Origin: Candidatus Pacearchaeota archaeon
Lineage (GTDB): Archaea > Nanoarchaeota > Nanoarchaeia > Pacearchaeales > GW2011-AR1
Reading direction: 5' to 3'
DNA: 33,287 nucleotides
Assembly (NCBI GenBank): GCA_002690445.1
Contig: NZER01000108.1
Span: 1 to 33,287 of the forward strand
Position 1 is the stretch's first letter. Each line of letters begins with the position of its first letter. The position numbers and the translations under genes are program-made. Below the pieces are notes generated by a model, which worked only from the letters and a program-made list of their open reading frames with translations, was not told where the DNA came from and searched no databases. This document shows, one piece after another, positions 7,729-13,901 of the stretch.

Positions 7729-8136
7729 ATGGATAAGCATATCAAAGTGACGGGTAAAACGGCAACGTGTTACACCCTGAGCACCATTGGCGAGAAGCTT
7801 GTGATTGCACAGATCAAGAATGCAACTTGGACGTTCAATTACGACGGTTGCAGCAATCGCAGGTTGGCTGAGGATTGCGTGGGTAACGGCTGGGCTGTAA
7901 AGGCGCAGTCCCTCTTCCGCGCCGCAATCCTGAAGACGCGCACCGAGGATTACGAGGGTCCGACCATTGCCGAGATCAAGGAGGATTTCTTGGTCAAAGA
8001 GTTTGATGTCGTGAATGACTTCACTCAGAAGGCAATGGCCGATCCGTACGGCGCTGCACTCAAGAAGATGGATGCATTGTCGGACGAGGAACGGGCTCGC
8101 CTCTTCGAGCACTACAACGATCCAGCCAACCAATAG
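7729..8136 (+). CDS. First rightward early gene, hypothetical 135 aa
   Basis: A 135-residue protein, MDKHIKVTGKTATCYTLSTI at the N-terminus. The first half is beta-rich (EKLVIAQIKNATWTFNYDG). The C-terminal part is helical and charged (KKMDALSDEERARLFEHYND), a tail seen in small phage regulatory proteins. AGGAG stands nine bases before the ATG. It heads a two-gene unit closed by the terminator at 8431-8465. Position suggests immediate-early expression and a host-takeover or regulatory role, but the family is not recognised. Confidence 0.75.
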   Translation: MDKHIKVTGKTATCYTLSTIGEKLVIAQIKNATWTFNYDGCSNRRLAEDCVGNGWAVKAQSLFRAAILKTRTEDYEGPTIAEIKEDFLVKEFDVVNDFTQKAMADPYGAALKKMDALSDEERARLFEHYNDPANQ

Positions 8137-8143
8137 GTGTATT

Positions 8144-8171
8144 GCCCTCCTGCTGGACAAGGCGGGAGGGC
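8144..8171 (+). promoter_or_regulatory. Strong intergenic hairpin
   Basis: GCCCTCCTGC (8144-8153) pairs with GCGGGAGGGC (8162-8171), one mismatch, eight-base loop. It lies between two early genes, directly after the first stop codon, and is not followed by a T-run. It therefore looks like an mRNA-stabilising or attenuating hairpin rather than a terminator. Confidence 0.5.
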
Positions 8172-8205
8172 ACTTCACTTCAATCCCACAACTTGGAGAA
8201 GATCA

Positions 8206-8418
8206 ATGGCTACGCGTGTTAAGATACTTACTGTTATTGCATCTTATGATGGTGCCCAGCTTGCCAGCTTTCCCATAGATAGAGAGTTTATGGAACGTCT
8301 GGATGCTATCGGAGATGGTGTCCTGCTCGGTAGGATGAAAGAAACCATCGGGACAATCAATCACTTCACCTCCGGCATGACTTTCGCGCTGAAAGAGCAG
8401 GAATACTGGGAGGAGTGA
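8206..8418 (+). CDS. Hypothetical early protein (70 aa)
   Basis: Seventy residues, beginning MATRVKILTVIASYDGAQLA. I use the ATG at 8206 because GGAGAAG precedes it; the longer frame from 8137 would run through the hairpin and has no RBS. It is a compact alpha/beta-like protein without recognisable motifs. It is the last gene before the terminator at 8431-8465. Confidence 0.7.
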   Translation: MATRVKILTVIASYDGAQLASFPIDREFMERLDAIGDGVLLGRMKETIGTINHFTSGMTFALKEQEYWEE

Positions 8419-8430
8419 TCAAGCAGGCAA

Positions 8431-8465
8431 GGCGGCCACCTCGCAAGGGGTGGTCGTCTTTGCTT
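8431..8465 (+). terminator. Rho-independent terminator of first early unit
   Basis: GGCGGCCACC (8431-8440) pairs with GGTGGTCGTC (8449-8458) using G-T pairs, with an eight-base loop, followed by TTTGCTTTT. Flanking GCAA/TTGC extends the stem. It starts 13 bases after the stop codon of the gene at 8206. Confidence 0.8.
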
Positions 8466-8484
8466 TTCTCCTCATTCTTCCCCT

Positions 8485-8507
8485 TTCAAAAAGGGACCGC
8501 ACCCCAG
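8485..8507 (+). repeat. 23-base direct repeat, copy 1
   Basis: Begins TTCAAAAAGGGACCGCACCC. It matches copy 2 at 8588-8610 except for one C-to-T change at position 13. The copies are 103 bases apart and lie just downstream of the terminator. In copy 1 the flanking CCCTTT allows a small hairpin with AAAGGG. Possible protein-binding iteron. Confidence 0.6.
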
Positions 8508-8587
8508 ACTGATAGCAGACCAGCGCCTTCTTGGGAACAATACCTTGGAGGGCTCCGGCACGTTTTCTTCGATCCCATTCTATTCTA

Positions 8588-8610
8588 TTCAAAAAGGGAT
8601 CGCACCCCAG
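8588..8610 (+). repeat. 23-base direct repeat, copy 2
   Basis: Begins TTCAAAAAGGGATCGCACCC, the second copy of the element at 8485-8507. The hairpin-forming flank is not conserved here, so the conserved unit is the direct repeat itself. Confidence 0.6.
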
Positions 8611-8651
8611 TTCTGCGATATTCCACCCAATCTCCCAAGTCAATGCATCAT

Positions 8652-8683
8652 TGTATGTATCAATCAATGTATGTTTCAATCAA
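8652..8683 (+). repeat. 16-base tandem repeat, two units
   Basis: Units TGTATGTATCAATCAA (8652-8667) and TGTATGTTTCAATCAA (8668-8683) differ at one base and are perfectly adjacent. They lie on the left shoulder of the AT-rich core and share GTATCAAT, in inverted orientation, with the tandem repeat at 8829. Confidence 0.65.
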
Positions 8684-8828
8684 AGAGGTGCCTTTAAGGA
8701 ATAATCTATGAATATTGGCCTTATACTTGGAGTATTTATACCTTGATATATATTATATACTTATAAAAAAATATAAGAAGAGACTTGATTCACCCTTATA
8801 CATCGAGGGGGAGGGGTATGATTGAGTT

Positions 8829-8856
8829 ATACATTGATACATACATTGATACATTG
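8829..8856 (+). repeat. 12-base tandem repeat, 2.3 units
   Basis: ATACATTGATAC occurs at 8829-8840 and again at 8841-8852, followed by a partial ATTG. Its reverse complement contains GTATCAAT, the core of the 8652 repeat, so the AT-rich centre is flanked by related repeats in opposite orientation. Confidence 0.65.
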
Positions 8857-8873
8857 CTTGCTGCGCTGTATCT

Positions 8874-8905
8874 TTGCTTTGCTATCAAGTTGCTTTGCTA
8901 TCAAG
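8874..8905 (+). repeat. 16-base tandem repeat, two units
   Basis: TTGCTTTGCTATCAAG at 8874-8889 is repeated identically and adjacently at 8890-8905. It ends 30 bases before the -35 of the promoter at 8936, so it could bind a regulator of that promoter or be part of the origin. Confidence 0.65.
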
Positions 8906-8935
8906 TATTGTTTACCCTAAGTATTTACATGCCTG

Positions 8936-8964
8936 TTGACAACTTGCTGGAAATATGGGATAAT
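8936..8964 (+). promoter_or_regulatory. Strong sigma-70-type promoter for main early operon
   Basis: TTGACA (8936-8941), a 17-base spacer, then GATAAT (8959-8964), five of six matches to the -10 consensus. The predicted start is near 8971, leaving a leader of about 50 bases before the gene at 9022. The promoter lies inside a longer open frame starting at 8785, which argues that the real gene starts at 9022. Confidence 0.7.
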
Positions 8965-9021
8965 ATTGATACGAGTTTTTATGACCTTATTTTCACACCG
9001 CAACTTTGGAGTAATCATAGC

Positions 9022-9156
9022 ATGACTAAAAAAGAACTGATTGAAGCGCTCGCTTCTTATGATGACAACGCAACTGTTGTTATCACCTTCAACTACCTCG
9101 ACGACCTCAACGCTTACGACAAAATTCAAAACAACCTGGAGAAGAGTAATGTCTAA
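9022..9156 (+). CDS. Small phage protein, MTKKELIEAL type (44 aa)
   Basis: Forty-four residues opening MTKKELIEALASYDDNATVV, a start common among small phage and prophage proteins of unknown function (typically 'mtkkeLIeaL...D.eVvi'). GGAG lies ten bases upstream. The frame is open back to 8785, with another possible start at 8818, but that extension translates tandem repeats and contains the promoter. It is the first gene after that promoter. No function is known to me. Confidence 0.65.
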   Translation: MTKKELIEALASYDDNATVVITFNYLDDLNAYDKIQNNLEKSNV

Positions 9157-9436
9157 AGTAGCAAAAGCTCCGAACAAGCATTTCCCCGCTGATGTGCCAA
9201 CTATGAAGATTGGCATTACAGGCACGACGTGGGATGAGGTACCTATAAGAACACCTGGGGATACCTGGCATGACACTCTTGCTATCAGCGACGATACTCT
9301 CGGCCGCTCGGTAGGTGCTCACGTCGATGACCTGATTGAGTCGATGGTAAGGGATGAGGATGCAGTTCTGAACAAGCTAGAACTGTGCTTCGATGGCGTG
9401 GAAGAAGATATACGCCGCATGTATAAACGCAACTAG
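9149..9436 (+). CDS. Hypothetical early protein (95 aa)
   Basis: Ninety-five residues, starting MSKVAKAPNKHFPADVPTMK at 9149 after GGAGAAGAG, overlapping the end of the 44-aa gene by eight bases. The middle has TWDEVPIRTPGDTWHDTLAI and the C-terminus is an amphipathic, charged helix (AVLNKLELCFDGVEEDIRRM). Soluble; no motif recognised. Confidence 0.7.
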   Translation: MSKVAKAPNKHFPADVPTMKIGITGTTWDEVPIRTPGDTWHDTLAISDDTLGRSVGAHVDDLIESMVRDEDAVLNKLELCFDGVEEDIRRMYKRN

Positions 9437-9489
9437 CCTCTATCCCCTTCCTCCCCTCGCGATAGTTGCTGTAAGCCGAATTGACGTAA

Positions 9490-9510
9490 GGGCAAAACAA
9501 CCAAGGAGAA
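9490..9510 (+). repeat. 21-base duplicated ribosome-binding leader, copy 1
   Basis: GGGCAAAACAACCAAGGAGA followed by A, identical to 9761-9781. It contains the AAGGAG Shine-Dalgarno of the gene at 9517. Both copies stand seven bases or less from a start codon, which suggests a conserved translation-initiation cassette or recent duplication. Confidence 0.65.
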
Positions 9511-9516
9511 CGGACT

Positions 9517-9729
9517 ATGTGTGATAACAAAGTTATCTATTACATACAATCAGGATACGACTACCGTGAAACATCCGTTAAGTGTGGTCTTACGAACCCC
9601 TATGGTGATCGTGCTATTTGCGATAGTTGTTCCTCAGATCGTGAAAAAATGAGGAACATTAACGATGCGGAAGAGAACATTGCCGCTGATGATGCGTGGA
9701 CTAAGTCTGCTGGATGGGGAGAATACTAG
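9517..9729 (+). CDS. Small Cys-containing early protein (70 aa)
   Basis: Seventy residues, MCDNKVIYYIQSGYDYRETS, then CGLTNPYGDRAICDSCSSD. Cys23 with the CDSC motif and perhaps Cys2 could bind zinc, as in small zinc-ribbon early phage proteins. The C-terminal half is acidic. The ATG at 9517 follows the duplicated AAGGAG leader. Function unknown; a DNA- or host-protein-binding role is possible. Confidence 0.7.
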   Translation: MCDNKVIYYIQSGYDYRETSVKCGLTNPYGDRAICDSCSSDREKMRNINDAEENIAADDAWTKSAGWGEY

Positions 9730-9760
9730 CCTGCGTGATAGTGGGCTATGCCTGCTGCGT

Positions 9761-9781
9761 GGGCAAAACAACCAAGGAGAA
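9761..9781 (+). repeat. 21-base duplicated ribosome-binding leader, copy 2
   Basis: Exact copy of 9490-9510, here in front of the gene at 9788. The sequences outside the 21 bases differ, so only the translation-initiation region is shared. Confidence 0.65.
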
Positions 9782-9787
9782 TAAATC

Positions 9788-10027
9788 ATGACTACTATGG
9801 AAAAGATCATCCTTTGCTCGCACATGATGATTGGGGTCAATGCTCTATGGAGTGCGCACAGCAAGATGGAGTTTAGGTTGACCAATAGCGCTTCAGTACA
9901 ATCAGACGTACGTACTCGCACAACCTTCCAACTTCACTCCAATAAGATTGCTCGACAGCTTGAGTATTTACACCTTGCCAAGCGTGATCTTTGCCGCAAC
10001 TTCTTCGCCGTCAAATCCTTTTCCTGA
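9788..10027 (+). CDS. Hypothetical early protein (79 aa)
   Basis: Seventy-nine residues, MTTMEKIILCSHMMIGVNAL, basic overall with a helical C-terminus (NKIARQLEYLHLAKRDLCRN). It starts at 9788 behind AAGGAG. No recognisable domain. It lies in a run of tiny genes driven from the promoter at 8936. Confidence 0.65.
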   Translation: MTTMEKIILCSHMMIGVNALWSAHSKMEFRLTNSASVQSDVRTRTTFQLHSNKIARQLEYLHLAKRDLCRNFFAVKSFS

Positions 10028-10037
10028 GGAGGAACTC

Positions 10038-10157
10038 ATGATATACAGAATTGTCTGGCCTGAAAAACGCACTCTCCCAGAGGAACAGATTCGCACAGCT
10101 TATCAAGAGGCGGTTTTTTGGTATCAGCCCGTTCACGACGATCAGGTGGAGGAATAA
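10038..10157 (+). CDS. Hypothetical 39-aa early protein
   Basis: Thirty-nine residues, MIYRIVWPEKRTLPEEQIRT, acidic at the end. GAGGAGG six bases upstream of the ATG at 10038 is a near-perfect ribosome-binding site, which is the main reason to accept so short a gene and to prefer this start over upstream in-frame codons inside the previous gene. Confidence 0.6.
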   Translation: MIYRIVWPEKRTLPEEQIRTAYQEAVFWYQPVHDDQVEE

Positions 10158-10159
10158 GT

Positions 10160-10366
10160 ATGCTATTCAACACACTCTTCCAAATACGCAAACGTCCTGA
10201 ATTGGATTGGCAGAACTATTCAGGCTCAACACGTAGCGCGTCCTCGCACGACGCTGTTCTCACCTCTTGTGAGCGAGAGTGCAGAGATATTGAGAAGCGC
10301 TTCAGTTCACAGTATCCCAAGCTGCAAGCACAAGTCAGTGTCAGCAGTCAACCCCTCAAAACATAA
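10160..10366 (+). CDS. Hypothetical early protein (68 aa)
   Basis: Sixty-eight residues, MLFNTLFQIRKRPELDWQNY, Ser-rich in the middle, with a helical SCERECRDIEKRFSSQYPKL segment. GGAGGAATAAGT precedes the ATG at 10160, and only two bases separate it from the previous stop. Unknown function. Confidence 0.65.
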   Translation: MLFNTLFQIRKRPELDWQNYSGSTRSASSHDAVLTSCERECRDIEKRFSSQYPKLQAQVSVSSQPLKT

Positions 10367-10377
10367 GGAAAAAGATC

Positions 10378-10578
10378 ATGGCTATGGCTAGAGTAACCAT
10401 ACGACGCAACGGACAACAAGATACTGTGACCGTCAAAGACAATGGCAACGCCCAAGTCTGGGACTTGTCTCACATGTCGAAGGTCGAACATGAGGGAGTG
10501 CGGGAACTCGTTGTTAATTGGTGGTGCGATAAGCAGAGCATCCCTCGCTTGTTCGACAACCCAGTAAGGAGGACATAA
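10378..10578 (+). CDS. Hypothetical early protein (66 aa)
   Basis: Sixty-six residues; the N-terminal 20 form a basic beta hairpin (VTIRRNGQQDTVTVKDNG), followed by QVWDLSHMSKVEHEGVRELV. AAGGAAAAAG precedes the ATG. It could be a small nucleic-acid-binding or host-directed protein, but nothing specific is recognised. Confidence 0.65.
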   Translation: MAMARVTIRRNGQQDTVTVKDNGNAQVWDLSHMSKVEHEGVRELVVNWWCDKQSIPRLFDNPVRRT

Positions 10579-10579
10579 T

Positions 10580-10948
10580 ATGTCAGACGATACAACAGGA
10601 ATAAAGTTTACCGACGCAGCCTCTGAGGATATTGACGTGCATCTAGTTATAGCACATACAGAGGTTATGTTAGGAGCTCTCATCAAAACGGCCACGCTGT
10701 ATCTGGAGTTTATGCAGAACCAGAAGATAGAAGAGCGCGTTGCAGCAAACGCTATGATGCACGCAATAGCCTGTTTACCTTGTGTGATACTTGAGCGAGG
10801 TATAGCAGATGATGTTCGCGCACGTATGCAGCGTCTGTTCTTCAGTACCTTATTCATGGAATCTTTTGGGAACGATATAGCCTCACTGAAAAAAGAGGTA
10901 GATATATGTATATCAATAGTGGAGAGTGGTCATGCTCAGTTCCATTGA
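10580..10948 (+). CDS. Hypothetical helical early protein (122 aa)
   Basis: A 122-residue, mostly alpha-helical protein (EVMLGALIKTATLYLEFMQN, then VAANAMMHAIACLPCVILER). The hydrophobic stretches are interrupted by charges, so a soluble helical bundle is more likely than a membrane protein. AAGGAGGACATAAT precedes the ATG at 10580. No family recognised. Confidence 0.7.
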   Translation: MSDDTTGIKFTDAASEDIDVHLVIAHTEVMLGALIKTATLYLEFMQNQKIEERVAANAMMHAIACLPCVILERGIADDVRARMQRLFFSTLFMESFGNDIASLKKEVDICISIVESGHAQFH

Positions 10949-11159
10949 ACTTGAAGAGTTTCCTGTTCCTGTATACGAATGGGAAGCCGTCGCGCGAGGA
11001 AAGGACGGCTCGCACTTTGGTGTACGCGTACGCCTTCGGGCTCCCAGCCCAGAGATTGCTGAACGTCTTGCTCACGAAGCCGCAGTCAGGAAATGGAAAG
11101 ACTGCACTTTCATGGGTGGGATGCTTGTGAAATACAAAATAAGAGGAGACACGGCATGA
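10932..11159 (+). CDS. Hypothetical early protein (75 aa)
   Basis: Seventy-five residues, MLSSIELEEFPVPVYEWEAV, then the beta-strand-rich GVRVRLRAPSPEIAERLAHE segment. The ATG at 10932 has GGAGA six bases upstream and is preferred to a GTG at 10926. It overlaps the preceding gene by 17 bases. Its fold could be a small alpha/beta domain; function unknown. Confidence 0.65.
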   Translation: MLSSIELEEFPVPVYEWEAVARGKDGSHFGVRVRLRAPSPEIAERLAHEAAVRKWKDCTFMGGMLVKYKIRGDTA

Positions 11160-11218
11160 CTTGGGATAACGATGTTGAGGCTGGCTATAGCACCAGGTGT
11201 TCTTTGTGCATCCTTTAA
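11156..11218 (+). CDS. Possible 20-aa peptide
   Basis: ATG at 11156 overlaps the preceding stop (ATGA) and follows AGAGGAGAC. It encodes MTWDNDVEAGYSTRCSLCIL and stops at 11218. The CSLC pair could bind metal. The overlap and RBS support translation, but the length does not allow a firm call. Confidence 0.4.
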   Translation: MTWDNDVEAGYSTRCSLCIL

Positions 11219-11251
11219 CGCCGGCTGACTCTCCCACGCGAACCCACGTTT

Positions 11252-11273
11252 ATGAAGAAATTCTTCAATCACG
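11252..11273. repeat. Near-palindromic repeat, copy 1 of 3
   Basis: ATGAAGAAATTCTTCAATCA followed by CG, 22 bases identical to 18271-18292. Its core GAAGAA-A-TTCTTC is an inverted repeat around a central A. It lies just before the GGAGGA ribosome-binding site of the HTH gene at 11290. A third copy of the 17-base core is at 25802. Confidence 0.6.
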
Positions 11274-11289
11274 GAGGACATTGATAAAG

Positions 11290-12006
11290 ATGGTAAAAAT
11301 CCTCATACCCTACGATATAGTCCAGATAAAAGACGCTATCTGGGCAGGGGAAAAACAGCGAGCGATAGCCCAAAACTTCGGTGTCACTCAAACGACTATT
11401 AGCCGAATAGCAACTGGCGACGAATACTTCGACACTGCTTGGCCAGACGGCTCTATCGGTCCTCTCCCTATCAATCGACGTAAAGAGATACATGTCGGCA
11501 GAAGAAGTCGTGCCGCACAAGCTGTGCTCAGCGTCATGGAAGATGCGAAGGTCCGTCCTTCTGAGCCCATACTCTTGGAGGCTATCGAACAAGTTGAGGA
11601 GGAAACACATACGCCTGAAGAACAGCCCCTGGAAGTGGTACAATCAGAGGATCCACCCCGCCCACGTATCACAAGAGAAGAAGCTGACGCTATGCTAGAA
11701 GAGCAGGCGGAGGCTCTTGAGGCGGAAGATCAGCAGGCTATGCTGAACGCGATATCTGATACCGGCGATAATCCTGAAGCAGAAGAGCAAGAGGAAGCGA
11801 CGGAAGTAGATGTCGATGTGCACAGCTGGGATGTTATACTAAAGCTAGCTAAGACAAACGCTTTTGTGGAGAAGGCAGAGCGGGATGATAACACTCTGCT
11901 GAGGAACGCCATCTGTATTGTCTTCAAAGCTCTTCCTGAGGACAACTGGGAAAGCTCGCAATGCGCGAACTTGCTGAAAAGCACAATGGAGGTACTAGAA
12001 GCATGA
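11290..12006 (+). CDS. Putative HTH DNA-binding protein with acidic C-terminus
   Basis: A 238-residue protein. Residues about 7-38 form a helix-turn-helix (IVQIKDAIWAGEKQRAIAQN, then FGVTQTTISRIATGDEY), similar to resolvase- or sigma-4-like HTHs, followed by WPDGSIGPLP. Residues about 100-175 are a long acidic Glu-rich, probably disordered or coiled linker. The last 60 residues are a small helical domain. It is likely a phage transcription or replication regulator. The ATG at 11290 is 11 bases after GGAGGA; an in-frame TTG at 11281 is closer and cannot be excluded. The 11252 palindrome immediately upstream could be its own binding site (inference). Confidence 0.65.
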   Translation: MVKILIPYDIVQIKDAIWAGEKQRAIAQNFGVTQTTISRIATGDEYFDTAWPDGSIGPLPINRRKEIHVGRRSRAAQAVLSVMEDAKVRPSEPILLEAIEQVEEETHTPEEQPLEVVQSEDPPRPRITREEADAMLEEQAEALEAEDQQAMLNAISDTGDNPEAEEQEEATEVDVDVHSWDVILKLAKTNAFVEKAERDDNTLLRNAICIVFKALPEDNWESSQCANLLKSTMEVLEA

Positions 12007-12116
12007 CATTCGAAGAAACGCTCGAAGAAGCCAGAACAGTGCAGAAACGTCTTATACACGATTACGGATATCTAAACGCAGCTGACATAGTTGAAACAAC
12101 AGCAGCAAGGCCCTAG
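12003..12116 (+). CDS. Small 37-aa protein
   Basis: ATG at 12003 overlaps the stop of the HTH gene (ATGA) and encodes MTFEETLEEARTVQKRLIHD, then YGYLNAADIVETTAARP. It is helical and charged, and its composition looks coding. Coupling to the HTH gene suggests co-expression. No function is known. Confidence 0.5.
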   Translation: MTFEETLEEARTVQKRLIHDYGYLNAADIVETTAARP

Positions 12117-12148
12117 GCAACAACCCTTGATAAGGAAGGACTATAGCC

Positions 12149-12409
12149 GTGTCACATTATTACGCAGCGATTACAGAAAGCGCTAGAAAAACCAAGCTAA
12201 CCGCCAGAGGTCACAAGTCTACCGGCCTCGCCGGTTGGGCTGGATCATATGACGGCGTGATCAACTACAGCATCTACCACCACAACGACGCCGACCATGC
12301 GTTGGTTGAGCTTAGAACTCATCCGCAGCATGGAGGGCAGCGCGTTCGGGTTCTTTATGACGGACCATTGAACGCGTTTGAGGCCCACAGCCTGGAGATT
12401 GCATCATGA
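12149..12409 (+). CDS. Hypothetical phage protein (86 aa), GTG start
   Basis: Eighty-six residues, beta-rich, with ESARKTKLTARGHKSTGLAG, then WAGSYDGVINYSIYHHND and a C-terminal beta segment. The 'ARGHK.TG' pattern occurs in small phage proteins of unknown function. The start is a GTG preceded by AAGGAAGGA. From here to about 12830 the DNA is GC-richer than the surrounding early genes (35 of 60 bases at 12541-12600), hinting at a separately acquired trio of genes. Confidence 0.65.
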   Translation: MSHYYAAITESARKTKLTARGHKSTGLAGWAGSYDGVINYSIYHHNDADHALVELRTHPQHGGQRVRVLYDGPLNAFEAHSLEIAS

Positions 12410-12654
12410 CGTATCACCAGTTCACCAACGACGAAACCGGCGAGCACTACGGATCATTCGAGGTATTCGCCGTGTCGCCTATGGAGGCGACATACAACCA
12501 AGCCAATGAGGATCACGCCAACGAGTTCACAGTGTTTGAGGCGGGCTGGTACTGGTGGCCTTGCTTTGATGGTTGCCTCCCTGATGGAGAACCAAGCGGA
12601 CCATTCCCAACTGAGCTTGAAGCAATCGCTGACGCGAACGGAGGAACGCCATGA
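12406..12654 (+). CDS. Hypothetical early protein (82 aa)
   Basis: Eighty-two residues, acidic and aromatic (GWYWWPCFDGCLPDGEPSGP), ending FPTELEAIADANGGTP, a 'F.te.eAi.dan' tail common in small phage proteins. It overlaps both neighbours by four bases, so the three genes 12149-12836 are one coupled cassette. Unknown function. Confidence 0.7.
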   Translation: MTYHQFTNDETGEHYGSFEVFAVSPMEATYNQANEDHANEFTVFEAGWYWWPCFDGCLPDGEPSGPFPTELEAIADANGGTP

Positions 12655-12836
12655 TTACCATGACTAAGGAGCAGGACATCGCCATCCTCAAGAAATGGAA
12701 GCAAAATCAAGATAACAAATCTCTGGACGCCATGCGGGAGTCGGCGGTACCCACGATAGGGTGCGATGGAGCCATAGCGGTGCCATGGTGCGGCATGTGG
12801 CTCTGCATCGAGACCGACGGGTATTGCCACACATGA
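12651..12836 (+). CDS. Hypothetical early protein (61 aa)
   Basis: Sixty-one residues: a helical N-terminus (MTKEQDIAILKKWKQNQDNK) and a Cys-containing C-terminus (IGCDGAIAVPWCGMWLCIET). The four Cys might bind a metal. The start overlaps the preceding stop (ATGA); an ATG four codons in is an alternative. Last of the GC-richer trio. Confidence 0.6.
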   Translation: MITMTKEQDIAILKKWKQNQDNKSLDAMRESAVPTIGCDGAIAVPWCGMWLCIETDGYCHT

Positions 12837-12954
12837 AAGACGCTCGCCGCCCTGTTTCTGCTTCATTTATTCACGCTATATCAAACGGACGATCGTACGA
12901 TAATGAATCATGAACAGAAGGCAACCTTCGTAAACTTCCTAGAAAGGATATAAG

Positions 12955-13167
12955 ATGATTGACACCATCCCCTATGTTGTCCTTGGCATAGTTATTGTAC
13001 TCTGGACAGTTCTTGGCGTAATATGCTTTGTTCTGTGGCATAAGGTTATTGCGCACCAAGATGCTTTATTGCGCCTAACAAAGTATGCTCAGGACACAGA
13101 GAAGCGTCTACAAGCTATTGAACGCTTCGATCCCTTTACACCAATAGACAAGAAGGAAGATCAGTAA
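12955..13167 (+). CDS. Single-span membrane protein (70 aa)
   Basis: Residues about 5-29 (IPYVVLGIVIVLWTVLGVIC, then FVLW) form one strongly hydrophobic transmembrane helix. A charged helical tail follows (QDALLRLTKYAQDTEKRLQA, then IERFDPF). This topology occurs in i-spanins, holin-like proteins and membrane anchors of early phage complexes. With the lysin far away on the opposite strand, a lysis role is not supported by context. AAAGGA precedes the ATG. A 16-codon frame (12903-12953) ends two bases upstream and may be a leader. Confidence 0.65.
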   Translation: MIDTIPYVVLGIVIVLWTVLGVICFVLWHKVIAHQDALLRLTKYAQDTEKRLQAIERFDPFTPIDKKEDQ

Positions 13168-13380
13168 ATGTGTGTCAAAAAAGATCAACTGTCTTGTATG
13201 TTCTGCGGAGTAGGCATTTCGTGGATAGGAACACAGAAGTGTGATAGTTGCTGGAATATGCTTAAACATATCTGGAGCTTTTACAACTCTCACAGCATAG
13301 ACCCCCAAGCAGCTGAAAAAATACTCAACTATGTAAAGGAAACAGCAAAAACAAAACACTTGACAAGATGGACACCATGA
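13168..13380 (+). CDS. Small zinc-ribbon-like protein (70 aa)
   Basis: Seventy residues with CMFCGVGISWIGTQKCDSCW, two CxxC pairs 14 residues apart, as in zinc ribbons, followed by a helical region. It starts immediately after the stop of the membrane-protein gene. It probably binds nucleic acid or protein; no specific family recognised. Its last codons contain the -35 of the promoter at 13360. Confidence 0.65.
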   Translation: MCVKKDQLSCMFCGVGISWIGTQKCDSCWNMLKHIWSFYNSHSIDPQAAEKILNYVKETAKTKHLTRWTP

Positions 13381-13388
13381 TATAAAAT
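13360..13388 (+). promoter_or_regulatory. Strong sigma-70-type promoter
   Basis: TTGACA (13360-13365), a 17-base spacer, then TAAAAT (13383-13388), five of six matches to the -10 consensus. The expected start near 13395 gives a leader of about 50 bases before the gene at 13446, the same spacing as at the 8936 promoter. It overlaps the end of the preceding coding region. Confidence 0.7.
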
Positions 13389-13445
13389 CTAATGATTGGC
13401 CCCATTTGGGCTCAATCTTGACTGTTGCAACTCAAGGAGCTATTC

Positions 13446-13838
13446 ATGTCAAAAGTGATCGAAATTGCTGCACAAGTTGGTTCGGAGAAAGCTACAACCG
13501 GCATCATCGTCCCGGCTATGAAAGTCAACTATACGATACCAGAGTCGACGGAAGAAGCCATCGAGATGTTCGGTGATGACGTCGTTCTGTCCTACTTCCT
13601 CGCCGATTTGGCCGTCGCACTCCAGTCTGGTATGCGTGGAAAGATGGCTACGATAGAAGAAGGCGAAAAGGTTCCCACGGGCATCAAACCCAAAAAACTG
13701 CAAGAGTTCGCAGATGAATGGAAGCCCGGTAAGAAGACACGCGGCAGACCGGCTGAAGAACGTCTCGCTGCGGACATCGAAAAGCTTACACCTGAGCAAA
13801 AGACGGCCTTGCTCAAGCGTATGGGCATTGATGCCTAA
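13446..13838 (+). CDS. Hypothetical protein with own promoter (130 aa)
   Basis: A 130-residue protein, MSKVIEIAAQVGSEKATTGI. A conserved-looking acidic middle (YTIPESTEEAIEMFGDDVVL) and a helical region come first. A basic RGRP segment follows (KPGKKTRGRPAEERLAADIE), then a C-terminal EKLTPEQKTALLKRMGI helix. The KKTRGRP stretch resembles an AT-hook, so DNA binding is possible. AAGGAG is seven bases before the ATG. With its own promoter upstream and a probable terminator downstream, it may be a separately and highly expressed gene, for example a nucleoid-type or regulatory protein (inference). Confidence 0.7.
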   Translation: MSKVIEIAAQVGSEKATTGIIVPAMKVNYTIPESTEEAIEMFGDDVVLSYFLADLAVALQSGMRGKMATIEEGEKVPTGIKPKKLQEFADEWKPGKKTRGRPAEERLAADIEKLTPEQKTALLKRMGIDA

Positions 13839-13901
13839 GGCGACGCAGAGTAAGCTGGTCTCAGGCGAGGCGGTTTTTTGGGGTTGACGTCTCGCCATCT
13901 G

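Larger units (their letters stand above)
8464..8935. other. Repeat-rich, AT-rich non-coding region; candidate replication origin
   Basis: About 470 bases between a terminator and the next promoter with no convincing gene. It contains two 23-base direct repeats (8485, 8588) and three different tandem repeats (8652-8683, 8829-8856, 8874-8905). They surround a very AT-rich core (about 8700-8785) with runs such as TATATATTATATACTTATAA. Direct repeats flanking an AT-rich segment are the usual layout of an iteron-type origin. The repeats at 8652 and 8829 share GTATCAAT in opposite orientation. No DnaA box was identified with confidence, and the initiator is unknown. Confidence 0.45.

Noticed and set aside
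8415..8711. Open frames in both strands over the terminator and direct repeats
   Set aside because: They read through the terminator hairpin and repeats, with no RBS and atypical composition.
8464..8935. Possibility of a CRISPR array in the repeat region
   Set aside because: Repeats are of different types with at most two to three adjacent units and no regular spacers.
8785..9021. N-terminal extension of the 44-aa gene back to 8785 or 8818
   Set aside because: It would translate tandem repeats and contain the strong promoter at 8936; the GGAG-preceded ATG at 9022 gives a typical protein start. A GGGAGGGG before 8818 keeps a small doubt.
12903..12953. 16-codon frame MNHEQKATFVNFLERI before the membrane-protein gene
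   Set aside because: It ends one base before the next start and might be a leader, but it has no RBS and is too short to call as a gene.
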